41,031 nucleotides of DNA. It comes from Pseudomonas sp. N40(2020) (lineage in GTDB: Bacteria > Pseudomonadota > Gammaproteobacteria > Pseudomonadales > Pseudomonadaceae). The notes beneath the pieces were generated by a model. The model worked only from the letters and a program-made list of their open reading frames with translations, was not told the DNA's origin and did not search any database. The position numbers were made by a program, and so were the translations under genes. Where the stretch lies: NCBI RefSeq assembly GCF_014472415.1, contig NZ_JACSZV010000050.1:1-41031 (forward strand), in the 5' to 3' direction. Of the stretch, positions 24,056 through 33,726 are shown piece after piece (within the stretch, counting starts at the first letter, position 1; each line of letters starts with the position of its first letter).

Positions 24056-24487
24056 AATGGCATTTGCGTAAAACGCTTGATGCTTCACCGTCAAAGCCGC
24101 ACATGCGACCAAGACAAATCTGCTTCACGCGTCAGACCTGGCTCTTTTGCCAGCGGTGCACGTCTTTTCTGACGAGCCTTTAAAGGCTACTGACGAGCAC
24201 ACCCACTGATTCCTCTCACGACGATCAGCCCAAGGCACCTGCATGCGTGCCCGCTTTATTGAGCTATCCGAGGCCATTAACCGGCCGTCAGCGGATTCAG
24301 CGCAACACTTTCAAATAGTCGAAGGCTGATTGGTACTAACGTCAGTGGATTTTCGGCAGATACACTTCCCGACAGCGATTACGCAGACGACACCGGTCGA
24401 GCCGCACATTTTGCGTGCTTCAAACAACGACCCGCGTCCGGCCGCCCTTCGCATCGGACTCATTACAGCGCAGACGACGAGAACGCG
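24056..24487 (+). other. Long non-coding gap between rpsU and dnaG
   Basis: This is 432 nt with no convincing gene. It holds a 5-bp hairpin (24138-24142/24149-24153), a perfect 14-nt palindrome AGCCTTTAAAGGCT at 24175-24188, and a 28-codon frame at 24243-24329 (MRARFIELSEAIN...) without a good ribosome site. Some Pseudomonas carry a GatB/YqeY-domain gene here (P. aeruginosa, as I recall); I see no remnant of one. It may be a long dnaG leader, a promoter region for dnaG-rpoD, or a small RNA. Confidence 0.5.
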
Positions 24488-26452
24488 ATGGCCGGGCTGA
24501 TTCCCCAGAGCTTTATTGACGACCTCCTGAACCGCACCGACATCGTCGACGTGGTCAGCTCGCGTGTGCAGCTAAAAAAAGCAGGCAAAAACTACACCGC
24601 CTGCTGCCCGTTTCACAAAGAGAAAACCCCGTCTTTCAGCGTCAGCCCCGACAAGCAGTTCTATTACTGCTTCGGTTGCGGCGCTGGCGGTAATGCCCTC
24701 GGCTTCCTCATGGACCACGACAACCTGGACTTCCCCCAGGCAGTCGAAGATCTGGCGAAAGCCGCCGGCATGGAAATCCCCCGCGAAGAAAGCGGCCGCG
24801 CGCACAAACCGCGACAACCGACCGATTCGCCGCTATACCCTTTGCTCACTGCAGCCGCCGACTTTTATCGGCAGGCACTCAAGAGCCACCCATCGCGCAA
24901 AGCTGCGGTGGATTACCTCAAGGGCCGCGGCCTGACTGGCGAGATCGCTCGGGATTTCGGCCTCGGCTTTGCGCCACCCGGCTGGGACAACCTGTTCAAA
25001 CACTTAAGCAGCGACACTTTGCAACAGAAGGCCATGGTCGACGCCGGCTTGCTGATCGAGAACGCCGAAACCGGCAAACGCTATGACCGCTTCCGCGATC
25101 GCGTGATGTTCCCGATCCGCGACACGCGCGGGCGCATCATCGCTTTCGGTGGCCGCGTGCTGGGCGATGACAAGCCGAAGTACCTGAACTCGCCGGAAAC
25201 TCCGGTTTTCCATAAAGGCCAGGAACTTTACGGCCTCTATGAAGCGCGCAAGAACAACCGAAACCTCGACGAAATCATCGTCGTCGAGGGTTACATGGAC
25301 GTCATCGCCCTCGCCCAACAGGGCTTGCGCAATGCCGTCGCGACGCTGGGTACCGCGACCAGCGAAGAACATTTGAAACGTCTTTTCCGCGTCGTTCCGA
25401 ACGTATTGTTCTGCTTCGACGGCGACCAGGCTGGCCGCAACGCCGCATGGCGCGCGCTGGAGGCAACACTTCCATGCCTGCAAGACGGGCGCCGTGCGCG
25501 ATTCCTGTTTCTGCCTGAAGGCGAAGACCCGGACACCCTGGTTCGCGCCGAAGGCACCGATGCGTTCAAGGCCCGAATCAATCAGCATGCGCAGCCGCTG
25601 GCAGATTATTTCTTCCAGCAACTGACCGAAGAAGCCGACCCGCGCTCGCTCGAAGGCAAGGCCCACATGGCCACCCTTGCCGCACCGTTGATCGACAAAG
25701 TGCCAGGGGCCAATCTGCGCATCCTGATGCGTCAGCGCCTGACCGAAATCACCGGCCTGAGTAGTGAAACCGTCAGCCAGCTCGCTCAAAGCGCGCCGCA
25801 GGAAGCACCGCCCGCCTATGATCCGAGCATCGATTACGACGCAATGCCGGACTACAGCGACTACCATCAGCCGCAGGCACAGGATTTGTACGTGCCGCAG
25901 CAGGAATGGACGCCGAAGAAACCCGGCGCCGGCGGCAAGAAATGGGACAAGAAGCCTTGGGACAAGAACGGCAAGCGTGGCGGCGATCGCGATCAGCAGC
26001 GTCCACGGACGCCGATTGGTGTCGAGTCACCAACCCTGACGGCACTGCGCACACTGCTTCATCACCCGCAATTGGCCGAGCGCGTCGAAGACGCCGGGCA
26101 CATAGCGGACGAAAATCAGACCAACGCGCAGCTGCTGGTAGCGCTGCTCGAAGCCGTACAGAAGAATCCCAAGCTAAACTCATTTCAACTGATCGCGCGA
26201 TGGCACGGCACTGAACAGGGCCGATTGCTCAAGGCGCTGGCAGAAAAGGAATGGCTGATTGATGGAGATAACCTTGAACAACAGTTTTTCGACACCATTA
26301 CTAGCTTGTCAGCCCGCCAACGCGAGCGAAATCTGGAACAGTTGCTCAGGAAAGCGCGTCAAAGCGAACTGAGTATTGAAGAGAAAAATCAACTGCGCGA
26401 CCTTCTAAGTCGCAATGTTTCCGCATCAAACCCGACCTCAACTGGCGCGTGA
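24488..26452 (+). CDS. dnaG: DNA primase DnaG
   Basis: A 654-residue primase that makes RNA primers at the replication fork. The zinc-binding domain has CCPFHKEKTPSF and YYCFGCGAGG (residues 40-66: the CHC2 ligands Cys, His, Cys, Cys). The catalytic core contains the TOPRIM segment VVEGYMDVIALAQ near 265 and FDGDQAGRNAAWRAL near 310. A charged, low-complexity linker follows (about 440-510, Pro/Tyr/Gln then Lys/Gly-rich), then a C-terminal DnaB-helicase-binding domain. It lies 67 nt before rpoD. Confidence 0.97.
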   Translation: MAGLIPQSFIDDLLNRTDIVDVVSSRVQLKKAGKNYTACCPFHKEKTPSFSVSPDKQFYYCFGCGAGGNALGFLMDHDNLDFPQAVEDLAKAAGMEIPREESGRAHKPRQPTDSPLYPLLTAAADFYRQALKSHPSRKAAVDYLKGRGLTGEIARDFGLGFAPPGWDNLFKHLSSDTLQQKAMVDAGLLIENAETGKRYDRFRDRVMFPIRDTRGRIIAFGGRVLGDDKPKYLNSPETPVFHKGQELYGLYEARKNNRNLDEIIVVEGYMDVIALAQQGLRNAVATLGTATSEEHLKRLFRVVPNVLFCFDGDQAGRNAAWRALEATLPCLQDGRRARFLFLPEGEDPDTLVRAEGTDAFKARINQHAQPLADYFFQQLTEEADPRSLEGKAHMATLAAPLIDKVPGANLRILMRQRLTEITGLSSETVSQLAQSAPQEAPPAYDPSIDYDAMPDYSDYHQPQAQDLYVPQQEWTPKKPGAGGKKWDKKPWDKNGKRGGDRDQQRPRTPIGVESPTLTALRTLLHHPQLAERVEDAGHIADENQTNAQLLVALLEAVQKNPKLNSFQLIARWHGTEQGRLLKALAEKEWLIDGDNLEQQFFDTITSLSARQRERNLEQLLRKARQSELSIEEKNQLRDLLSRNVSASNPTSTGA

Positions 26453-26466
26453 GGTCATAGCTCAGG

Positions 26467-26472
26467 TATAAT
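26467..26472 (+). promoter_or_regulatory. Candidate rpoD-proximal -10 box
   Basis: A perfect TATAAT lies 15 nt after the dnaG stop and 48 nt before the rpoD ATG. No good -35 hexamer sits at the right distance (the bases are GC-rich there). An internal promoter here would let rpoD be expressed apart from rpsU-dnaG, as known for E. coli. Confidence 0.5.
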
Positions 26473-26519
26473 CCTCGGCTTGTTTTTTGCCCGCCAAGAC
26501 CTTCAGTGGATAGGGTGTT

Positions 26520-28367
<1,848 letters not shown>

Positions 28368-28373
28368 TACCAG

Positions 28374-28399
28374 AACCCCCGGCCCAGGCCGGGGGTTTT
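28374..28399 (+). terminator. Intrinsic terminator of rpoD
   Basis: An 11-bp stem AACCCCCGGCC / GGCCGGGGGTT with a very short centre, followed by TTTTG and a T-rich stretch, starting 7 nt after the rpoD stop. It closes the rpsU-dnaG-rpoD operon and separates it from the rmcA-like gene. Confidence 0.9.
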
Positions 28400-28493
28400 G
28401 TTTATATGGCAGATTAAATTCCTCGCACCACCCCTCCCCCGCATACCCCGTCTACACTCGAAACAATCACCCCCGTGCCATAACGAGAGCGTT

Positions 28494-31400
28494 ATGCCCA
28501 GACTGGCGTCCGTGCTTTTTTTGCTGTCACTGATGATCTGGACCGCAACGGCTGACGCGCTGACTCTGACCGATGAAGAACGTAGCTGGCTGGCGGCTCA
28601 CCCGGACTTGAAACTGGGTGTAGATGCGTCGTGGCCGCCCTTCGAGTTTCGCGACGACCAGGCACGCTATCAGGGCCTGGCGGCTGACTATATCGACGTG
28701 ATACGCCAGCGACTGGCGATCAAACTTACGCCCATCGAGCCAGTGAGCTGGACGGTGGTACTGGAGCAGGTCAAACAGGGCAAGATCGACTTGCTGCCGG
28801 GGATCATGTCCACACCCGAGCGCCAGACCTATCTGTCGTTTACCCGGCCCTACCTCGACTTCCCGATCGTCATCCTCGCGCACATCGGTGGCGCGCAACC
28901 GCGCAAACTCGACGATCTGTACGGCCTGAAGATCGCCGTGGTCGAAAACTACGCGCCCCATGAACTCCTGCGTACCCACCACCCTGACCTGAATCTGGTC
29001 GCCATGCCCAACGTCAGTTCAGCCTTGCAGGCACTGGCGACCGACGAAGTGGACGCCGTGGTCGGCGACCTCGCCTCTAGCGTCTGGAGCCTTCGCCAAC
29101 TCAAGCTCGACGGCCTCTACGTCAGCGGCGAAACCCCGTATCGCTATCAACTGGCGATGGCCGTACCGCGCGATAACAAGATGCTGGTGGGCATTCTGGA
29201 CAAAATTCTGGCAGACATGACCCCTGCTGAAATCAGCAGTATTCAAGAACACTGGGTCGGCAACGTCCTCGACTATCGGACATTCTGGAATGATCTGCTT
29301 GTTTATGGCCTGCCCGGCCTGCTGTTACTGATGATCGTGCTGGCCGTGGTGATCCGCATCAACCGGCGCCTGAGCTCAGAGATTGCGCGACGCATCGACC
29401 TCGAACAGGAACTGCGCAGCAGCGAGTACCACTATCGGGGCCTCGTGGAGAGCCTGTCCGCCATCGCGTGGGAAGCGCGGATGAGTGACTTCACTTACAG
29501 CTATGTGTCGCCGCACGCAGAAGACCTGCTCGGTTATCCACTGTCGCATTGGCTGATTCCGGGCTTCTGGCGCAACATCATTCACCCGGCGGACCTGACC
29601 CGCGCCCAGAGCTTCTGCGATCACGAAGTACTGGCCGGGCGCGATCACAGCCTCGATTACCGGGTGATCACCGCAGATGGTCGCTGCCTGTGGGTGCGAG
29701 ACATCGTCAGCCTGATCGAACACGGTCATGAACCGGTGATGCGCGGGTTGATGATCGACATCAGCGAAACCAAGCGCACCGAAGAAGCGCTGCGACTGTC
29801 GGAGCAGAAGTTCGCGTCGGTATTCCAGCAATGTCCGGACATCCTGGTGATCGCGCGCTTGTCCGACGGCTGCCTGCTGGAGGTCAACAAAGCCTTTGAA
29901 GAACAGATCGGCCTCAAAGCCGAAGACGTCATCGGCCAGACCGCCACCGACCTGAATATCTGGGGCATACCCGGCGTGGGTCCGGGGCTGTTGCAGCGTT
30001 TGCAGGCCGGCAGCATCCGCAACCTGGAGATGCCCTTTCGTCGCAATAATGGCCAAGTGTTCACCGGCCTGATTTCCGCCGAACCGTTTGACCTCGACAC
30101 CACGCCAGCGTTGGTCGTAGTCGTGCGCGACATCACCCAGCTCAAAGAAACCCAACAGCAACTGCAAACCTCGGAAGAGAAATTCGCCAAGGCATTTCAT
30201 GCCTCGCCGGACGGCTTGCTGCTGTCGCGCCAGAACGACGGCTTATTGCTGGAGGTCAACGAAGGTTTCAGCCGCATCACCGGGTTCAATAGCGCCATGT
30301 CGGTGGATCGTTCGACGCTCGATCTGGGGATCTGGGTCAACCTCAACGAACGCAAACAGATGCTCGACCTGTTGCACCGCGATGGTTTCGTCCGCGATTT
30401 CACCTGCCATATCCGCCGCAGCGACGGGCAGATTCGGCTCTGCGAAGTATCCAGCCGCCCGCTGCCGATCGGCGAAGAAGACTGCATGCTGACCATCGCC
30501 CGCGACATCACCGAACGCCACCTGATGCAGGAAAAGCTGCAACAGGCCGCGACCGTATTCGAGAGCACCGCCGAAGGCGTGTTGATCACCGATACCCAGC
30601 AGCACATCAGCGCGGTCAATCGGGCCTTCACTGAAATCACCGGTTACAGCGAAAGCGAAGCCCTCGGCCACACCCCGCGCCTGCTCGCCTCGGGGCTGCA
30701 CGACAGCGCATTTTATGCCGCGATGTGGCACCAACTGACCGACGAAGGCCACTGGCAAGGCGAAATTTCCAACCGGCGCAAGAACGGCGAGCTGTACCCG
30801 AGTTGGCTGACCATCAGTGCCGTGCGCAACCGCGACAAATTCATCACACACTTTGTCGCGGTGTTCGCCGACATCTCCAGCCTCAAACACGCGCAGGCCA
30901 AACTCGACTATCAGGCTCACCACGACCCGCTCACCGGCCTGCCGAACCGCACGCTGTTCGAAAGCCGCTTGCTGATGGCACTGAACGGTCAGCAGGAGAA
31001 TGGCGGTCAGGGCGCAGTGCTGTTTCTCGACCTCGATCGCTTCAAGCACATCAACGACAGCCTCGGCCATCCGGTTGGCGACCTGCTGCTCAAAGGCATC
31101 GCCGTGCGCCTGAAAGAACAGTTGCGTGACATCGACACCGTCGCCCGACTGGGCGGCGACGAATTCATTATTCTGCTGCCCGGCCTGCAGCAAGCCAGCG
31201 ATGCCGACAACATCGCACTAAAACTGCTCAACTGTTTCGGCGCACCGTTCCAGGCTGGCGAGCACGAGTTTTTCATCAGCGCGAGCATCGGCACCAGCCT
31301 GTACCCGCGCGACGGTTGTGACGTGGCCACCTTGGTGAAAAACGCCGATGCGGCGATGTATCGCTCCAAAGCCAAGGGCCGCAACCGCGTCGAGAGTTAC

Positions 31401-32240
31401 ACCCGCGACCTCACCGCCCAGGCCAGCGAACGCGTGGCACTGGAGCACGAGCTCCGCCGGGCCATCGAACGTGACGAATTGCGCCTCTACTACCAACCGA
31501 AAATAAGCCTCGACGACCACAGCCTGGTCGGCGCCGAAGCGCTGATCCGCTGGCGTCATCCGACATTTGGCGATGTGCCGCCGGAGCACTTCATCCCTCT
31601 GGCCGAAGAAAACGGGATGATTTTGCAGATCGGCGATTGGGTGCTGGAGACCGCCTGCCGACAGATGTTCGAATGGAACCAGATCTACGAAAGCCTCGGG
31701 CCGCTGTCGGTCAACCTCGCCGGCGCCCAACTGCGCCAGCCGAATCTGCTCGGGCGCATCGAGCAACTGCTCAAGGAAAACCGCCTCAGGCCGGATTTAC
31801 TGCAACTGGAAATTACCGAGAATTTCATCATGAGTCAGGCCGAAGAGGCCCTGGCGGTGTTGCACCAGCTCAAACACCTCGGTGTGCAACTGGCCATCGA
31901 CGACTTCGGCACCGGCTATTCCTCACTCAGTTACCTCAAACGCCTGCCGCTGGACATCCTCAAAATCGACCAGTCTTTCGTCCGCGGACTGCCCGACGAC
32001 CCCCACGACGCGGCGATTGTCCGCGCCATCATCGCCCTGGGCCGGAGCATGCAATTCACCGTGATCGCCGAAGGCGTGGAGACCCAGGCGCAACAACAAT
32101 TCCTTGCCGCCGAAGGCTGCGAACAGATCCAGGGCTACATCGTCAGCCTGCCGCTTCCGCCGGAAGAATTTGCCGCAACGTTTCTGCGTATTGCCGTATC
32201 GGATTTTTCGGATAGCACAGCCGAGAAACCGTCGCTATAA
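28494..32240 (+). CDS. rmcA: RmcA-like c-di-GMP enzyme: SBP_bac_3, TM, four PAS, GGDEF, EAL
   Basis: A 1248-residue inner-membrane protein. Signal peptide 1-22; periplasmic amino-acid-binding-type domain about 30-255; transmembrane helix near 268-287; four PAS units (about 315-430, 435-555, 560-680, 685-810); GGDEF domain with intact GGDEF at 887-891; EAL domain with EAL at 1015-1017 and DDFGTGYSSLSYLKRLPLD. Both catalytic signatures are intact, so it may make and degrade c-di-GMP. Order, length and place next to rpoD match P. aeruginosa RmcA, which lowers c-di-GMP in response to redox state (phenazines). I chose the ATG at 28494 because it starts the signal peptide; the frame is open for 96 nt upstream. 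Confidence 0.92.
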   Translation: MPRLASVLFLLSLMIWTATADALTLTDEERSWLAAHPDLKLGVDASWPPFEFRDDQARYQGLAADYIDVIRQRLAIKLTPIEPVSWTVVLEQVKQGKIDLLPGIMSTPERQTYLSFTRPYLDFPIVILAHIGGAQPRKLDDLYGLKIAVVENYAPHELLRTHHPDLNLVAMPNVSSALQALATDEVDAVVGDLASSVWSLRQLKLDGLYVSGETPYRYQLAMAVPRDNKMLVGILDKILADMTPAEISSIQEHWVGNVLDYRTFWNDLLVYGLPGLLLLMIVLAVVIRINRRLSSEIARRIDLEQELRSSEYHYRGLVESLSAIAWEARMSDFTYSYVSPHAEDLLGYPLSHWLIPGFWRNIIHPADLTRAQSFCDHEVLAGRDHSLDYRVITADGRCLWVRDIVSLIEHGHEPVMRGLMIDISETKRTEEALRLSEQKFASVFQQCPDILVIARLSDGCLLEVNKAFEEQIGLKAEDVIGQTATDLNIWGIPGVGPGLLQRLQAGSIRNLEMPFRRNNGQVFTGLISAEPFDLDTTPALVVVVRDITQLKETQQQLQTSEEKFAKAFHASPDGLLLSRQNDGLLLEVNEGFSRITGFNSAMSVDRSTLDLGIWVNLNERKQMLDLLHRDGFVRDFTCHIRRSDGQIRLCEVSSRPLPIGEEDCMLTIARDITERHLMQEKLQQAATVFESTAEGVLITDTQQHISAVNRAFTEITGYSESEALGHTPRLLASGLHDSAFYAAMWHQLTDEGHWQGEISNRRKNGELYPSWLTISAVRNRDKFITHFVAVFADISSLKHAQAKLDYQAHHDPLTGLPNRTLFESRLLMALNGQQENGGQGAVLFLDLDRFKHINDSLGHPVGDLLLKGIAVRLKEQLRDIDTVARLGGDEFIILLPGLQQASDADNIALKLLNCFGAPFQAGEHEFFISASIGTSLYPRDGCDVATLVKNADAAMYRSKAKGRNRVESYTRDLTAQASERVALEHELRRAIERDELRLYYQPKISLDDHSLVGAEALIRWRHPTFGDVPPEHFIPLAEENGMILQIGDWVLETACRQMFEWNQIYESLGPLSVNLAGAQLRQPNLLGRIEQLLKENRLRPDLLQLEITENFIMSQAEEALAVLHQLKHLGVQLAIDDFGTGYSSLSYLKRLPLDILKIDQSFVRGLPDDPHDAAIVRAIIALGRSMQFTVIAEGVETQAQQQFLAAEGCEQIQGYIVSLPLPPEEFAATFLRIAVSDFSDSTAEKPSL

Positions 32241-32241
32241 T
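32236..32241 (+). promoter_or_regulatory. tRNA promoter -10 box inside the end of rmcA
   Basis: A perfect TATAAT overlaps the rmcA stop codon and lies 15 nt before the tRNA 5' end, the right place for a stable-RNA promoter. A GC-rich stretch (CCGCGGCC) follows, as in discriminators of growth-rate-controlled promoters. The -35 is poor. Confidence 0.6.
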
Positions 32242-32255
32242 CCGCGGCCTACTGA

Positions 32256-32332
32256 GGGCCTATAGCTCAGTTGGTTAGAGCAGAGGACTCATAATCCTTT
32301 GGTCCACGGTTCAAGTCCGTGTGGGCCCACCA
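32256..32332 (+). tRNA. tRNA with CAU anticodon (tRNA-Ile2, lysidine type)
   Basis: A 77-nt gene with encoded CCA. The acceptor stem is GGGCCTA / TGGGCCC, the anticodon stem GAGGA / TCCTT with loop CTCATAA, the T-arm CACGG-TTCAAGT-CCGTG. The CAU anticodon could mean initiator Met, elongator Met or minor Ile. The A-U pair at 7-66 and the closing bases around the anticodon (GGACTCATAATCC) resemble the minor isoleucine tRNA whose C34 is changed to lysidine by TilS to read AUA. It lacks the three G-C pairs in the anticodon stem and the unpaired first base of an initiator. Confidence 0.93.
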
Positions 32333-32337
32333 AATTT

Positions 32338-32365
32338 GAAAGCCGCGCTTAATGCGCGGCTTTTT
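32338..32365 (+). terminator. Intrinsic terminator of the tRNA
   Basis: An 8-bp stem AGCCGCGC / GCGCGGCT with a 5-nt loop and a T-run (TTTTTCTT), beginning 6 nt after the tRNA CCA. Flanking A and T residues extend the pairing. Confidence 0.93.
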
Positions 32366-32474
32366 CTTGGGTGATGGTTTGATACGGTTCGACTTCGCAG
32401 GACGACTTCCGCGAAGGCTGTAGGCAAATTCTGAAGCTGTGTTTTATGGCGACTTGGTGCCTGTTGGGCATTTC

Positions 32475-32681
32475 TTCGACGGGATACTCTCCGGACATCG
32501 CTGCTGATCAGCGGTCGGGATTGGAAACCCGTCGAATCAAAACGCAACAGCCCTCTTTTATGGCAGCTGTGCGTGGGACGTCTTCGGACGTGCCGGTTCC
32601 TTGGTTCCCGGTTTTCCAACCTGCGCACAGCCGCCACCTATTCGCTTGGAAACGTGTAGGACGGCTCCTCGAACCAAGGAG
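32475..32681 (+). promoter_or_regulatory. Highly structured putative leader RNA of the DUF3077 gene
   Basis: About 200 nt that fold into several helices visible by eye. A 9-bp long-range stem TTCGACGGG (32475-32483) with CCCGTCGAA (32528-32536) encloses a hairpin at 32499-32513. An 8-bp stem GCTGTGCG (32566-32573) with CGCACAGC (32624-32631) is extended by GGC/GCC across one mismatch. Inside it, ACGTC-TTCG-GACGT (32578-32591) is a UUCG-tetraloop hairpin. CTCCT (32665-32669) pairs with AGGAG (32677-32681), which is the ribosome site of the next gene. It could be a cis-regulatory leader or a processed small RNA. I think related segments precede other small Pseudomonas genes, from memory. Confidence 0.6.
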
Positions 32682-32688
32682 TATCACC

Positions 32689-32985
32689 ATGCCTGACACA
32701 AAACTGCCCCACCCTTCAGACCTGAAAACCATCGGCCTCACCCCCTTCATCTACTGCTCCAACCAACCCCTCTTCCACGTCAGCGCCGGCGTCCCGATTG
32801 GCGATGCTTTATCCCAAGCCTCCGACCTGCTGTTTCTGGTCAAAGCCTTCGCTGAAGACGCCGCCTACGACAAAAAAACCGACCGTCATGCCTGGGGCGC
32901 TTATTTCCTCACGGCGATGAGCAAAGCGGTAATTGATGATGTGGTGAAGGTCATTAGCTATCCAAAACAAACTTCATCGAAATAA
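32689..32985 (+). CDS. DUF3077 family small protein
   Basis: A 98-residue protein without signal peptide or membrane segment. It fits the DUF3077 pattern of Pseudomonas: IGLTPFIYCSNQPLFHVSAGVPIGDALSQASDLL then HAWGAYFLTAMSKAVIDDVV. No function is known for the family. The ATG follows AAGGAG with good spacing; that site is also half of a hairpin with CTCCT upstream, so translation may be controlled. The frame is open for 243 nt further upstream, but that part is the structured leader rather than protein-like. Confidence 0.8.
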   Translation: MPDTKLPHPSDLKTIGLTPFIYCSNQPLFHVSAGVPIGDALSQASDLLFLVKAFAEDAAYDKKTDRHAWGAYFLTAMSKAVIDDVVKVISYPKQTSSK

Positions 32986-33177
32986 GCAGAGTATCCGCGT
33001 AGCTTTTTCGAGTTTGCTCGTCGTCGATTCACTCTCCCTGTGGGTATATTTTCGGAAGATAACCCCGGGTTCTGTAGGAGTTTTCCGAAGCTATGTTTTC
33101 ATTCAGTTTTCTACCTTGTTGGTTTTTAATCCGAAGAAGTAACCTCCGGACGCCGTTATTCGCCCGGGATTACTTTC

Positions 33178-33726
33178 ATGATTGTGACTGCAGCGCCACT
33201 GATAAAGGAAGCGGCTGGCCAGCAGACATGGATCGACCTTGCTTTACCCGATCTGCGAACGCTGGCCAGGGAGCTTCGCTCAGCCGCAATCGATGAGATA
33301 AAAAGAGCTGAAGACGCAGACGGAGCCCTGAAAATTCTCTTGGCTTACTTTGGTTTCGTCGACGAGGCATTACTGGCTATCACCATCCTCACACCCATCG
33401 GAAACATTGCGGTCAGGAGAGACAAGCTCGCTCATATTGTCGAAAAACGCCCAGACTCTCGAGAGCGGTATGTCCGACATGCTATCGATACGCTAACTGG
33501 ACCTTTCGAAGTTTGGCGAATTCTTTACGATAACGGCGAATATCGGTTGGCATTCATCAACGCCTACGAGGCAAAAAATGACATGCTCGTCGTGGTCGAT
33601 GTCAGAAACGGACATGTTCTCTGGAACTTCATGCATGCGCCGGCCAGAGCAATGAACAAGCATCGCCAAGGCAAACTTTTATACAAGCGATACGTTCTTG
33701 AAGACAAAGAAAAAGGGCAGCTATGA
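33178..33726 (+). CDS. Putative orphan nuclease toxin (PBECR/barnase-EndoU-RelE-like domain)
   Basis: A 182-residue protein. The N-terminal third (about 1-70) is helical with no clear match. The C-terminal part (about 75-175) resembles the phage-barnase-EndoU-ColicinE5/D-RelE-like nuclease class: HIVEKRPDSRERYVRHAIDTL, then PFEVW (109-113), strands AFINAY and MLVVVDVRNGHVLWNFMH, and the closing KHRQGKLLYKR (161-171) with conserved-looking His and Arg. Such domains are usually C-terminal warheads of polymorphic or contact-dependent toxins or of phage head proteins. Here there is no secretion or delivery domain, and the frame closes 48 nt upstream. Local GC is visibly lower than the flanks, which suggests transfer. 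The family call is from memory of motifs and is moderate. Confidence 0.6.
   Translation: MIVTAAPLIKEAAGQQTWIDLALPDLRTLARELRSAAIDEIKRAEDADGALKILLAYFGFVDEALLAITILTPIGNIAVRRDKLAHIVEKRPDSRERYVRHAIDTLTGPFEVWRILYDNGEYRLAFINAYEAKNDMLVVVDVRNGHVLWNFMHAPARAMNKHRQGKLLYKRYVLEDKEKGQL

Noticed and set aside
24243..24329. A 28-codon frame between rpsU and dnaG
   Set aside because: No convincing Shine-Dalgarno and no known relative; kept only as a note on the gap.
32256..32332. Calling the tRNA an initiator or elongator methionine tRNA from its CAU anticodon
   Set aside because: The initiator hallmarks (three G-C pairs under the anticodon loop, mismatched first pair) are absent, and the body resembles the minor isoleucine tRNA; identity elements should still be scored formally.
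32446..32688. Upstream extension of the DUF3077 frame by 81 codons
   Set aside because: The frame is open, but it runs through the structured leader, and the ATG at 32689 has a clear ribosome site and starts the family-like part.
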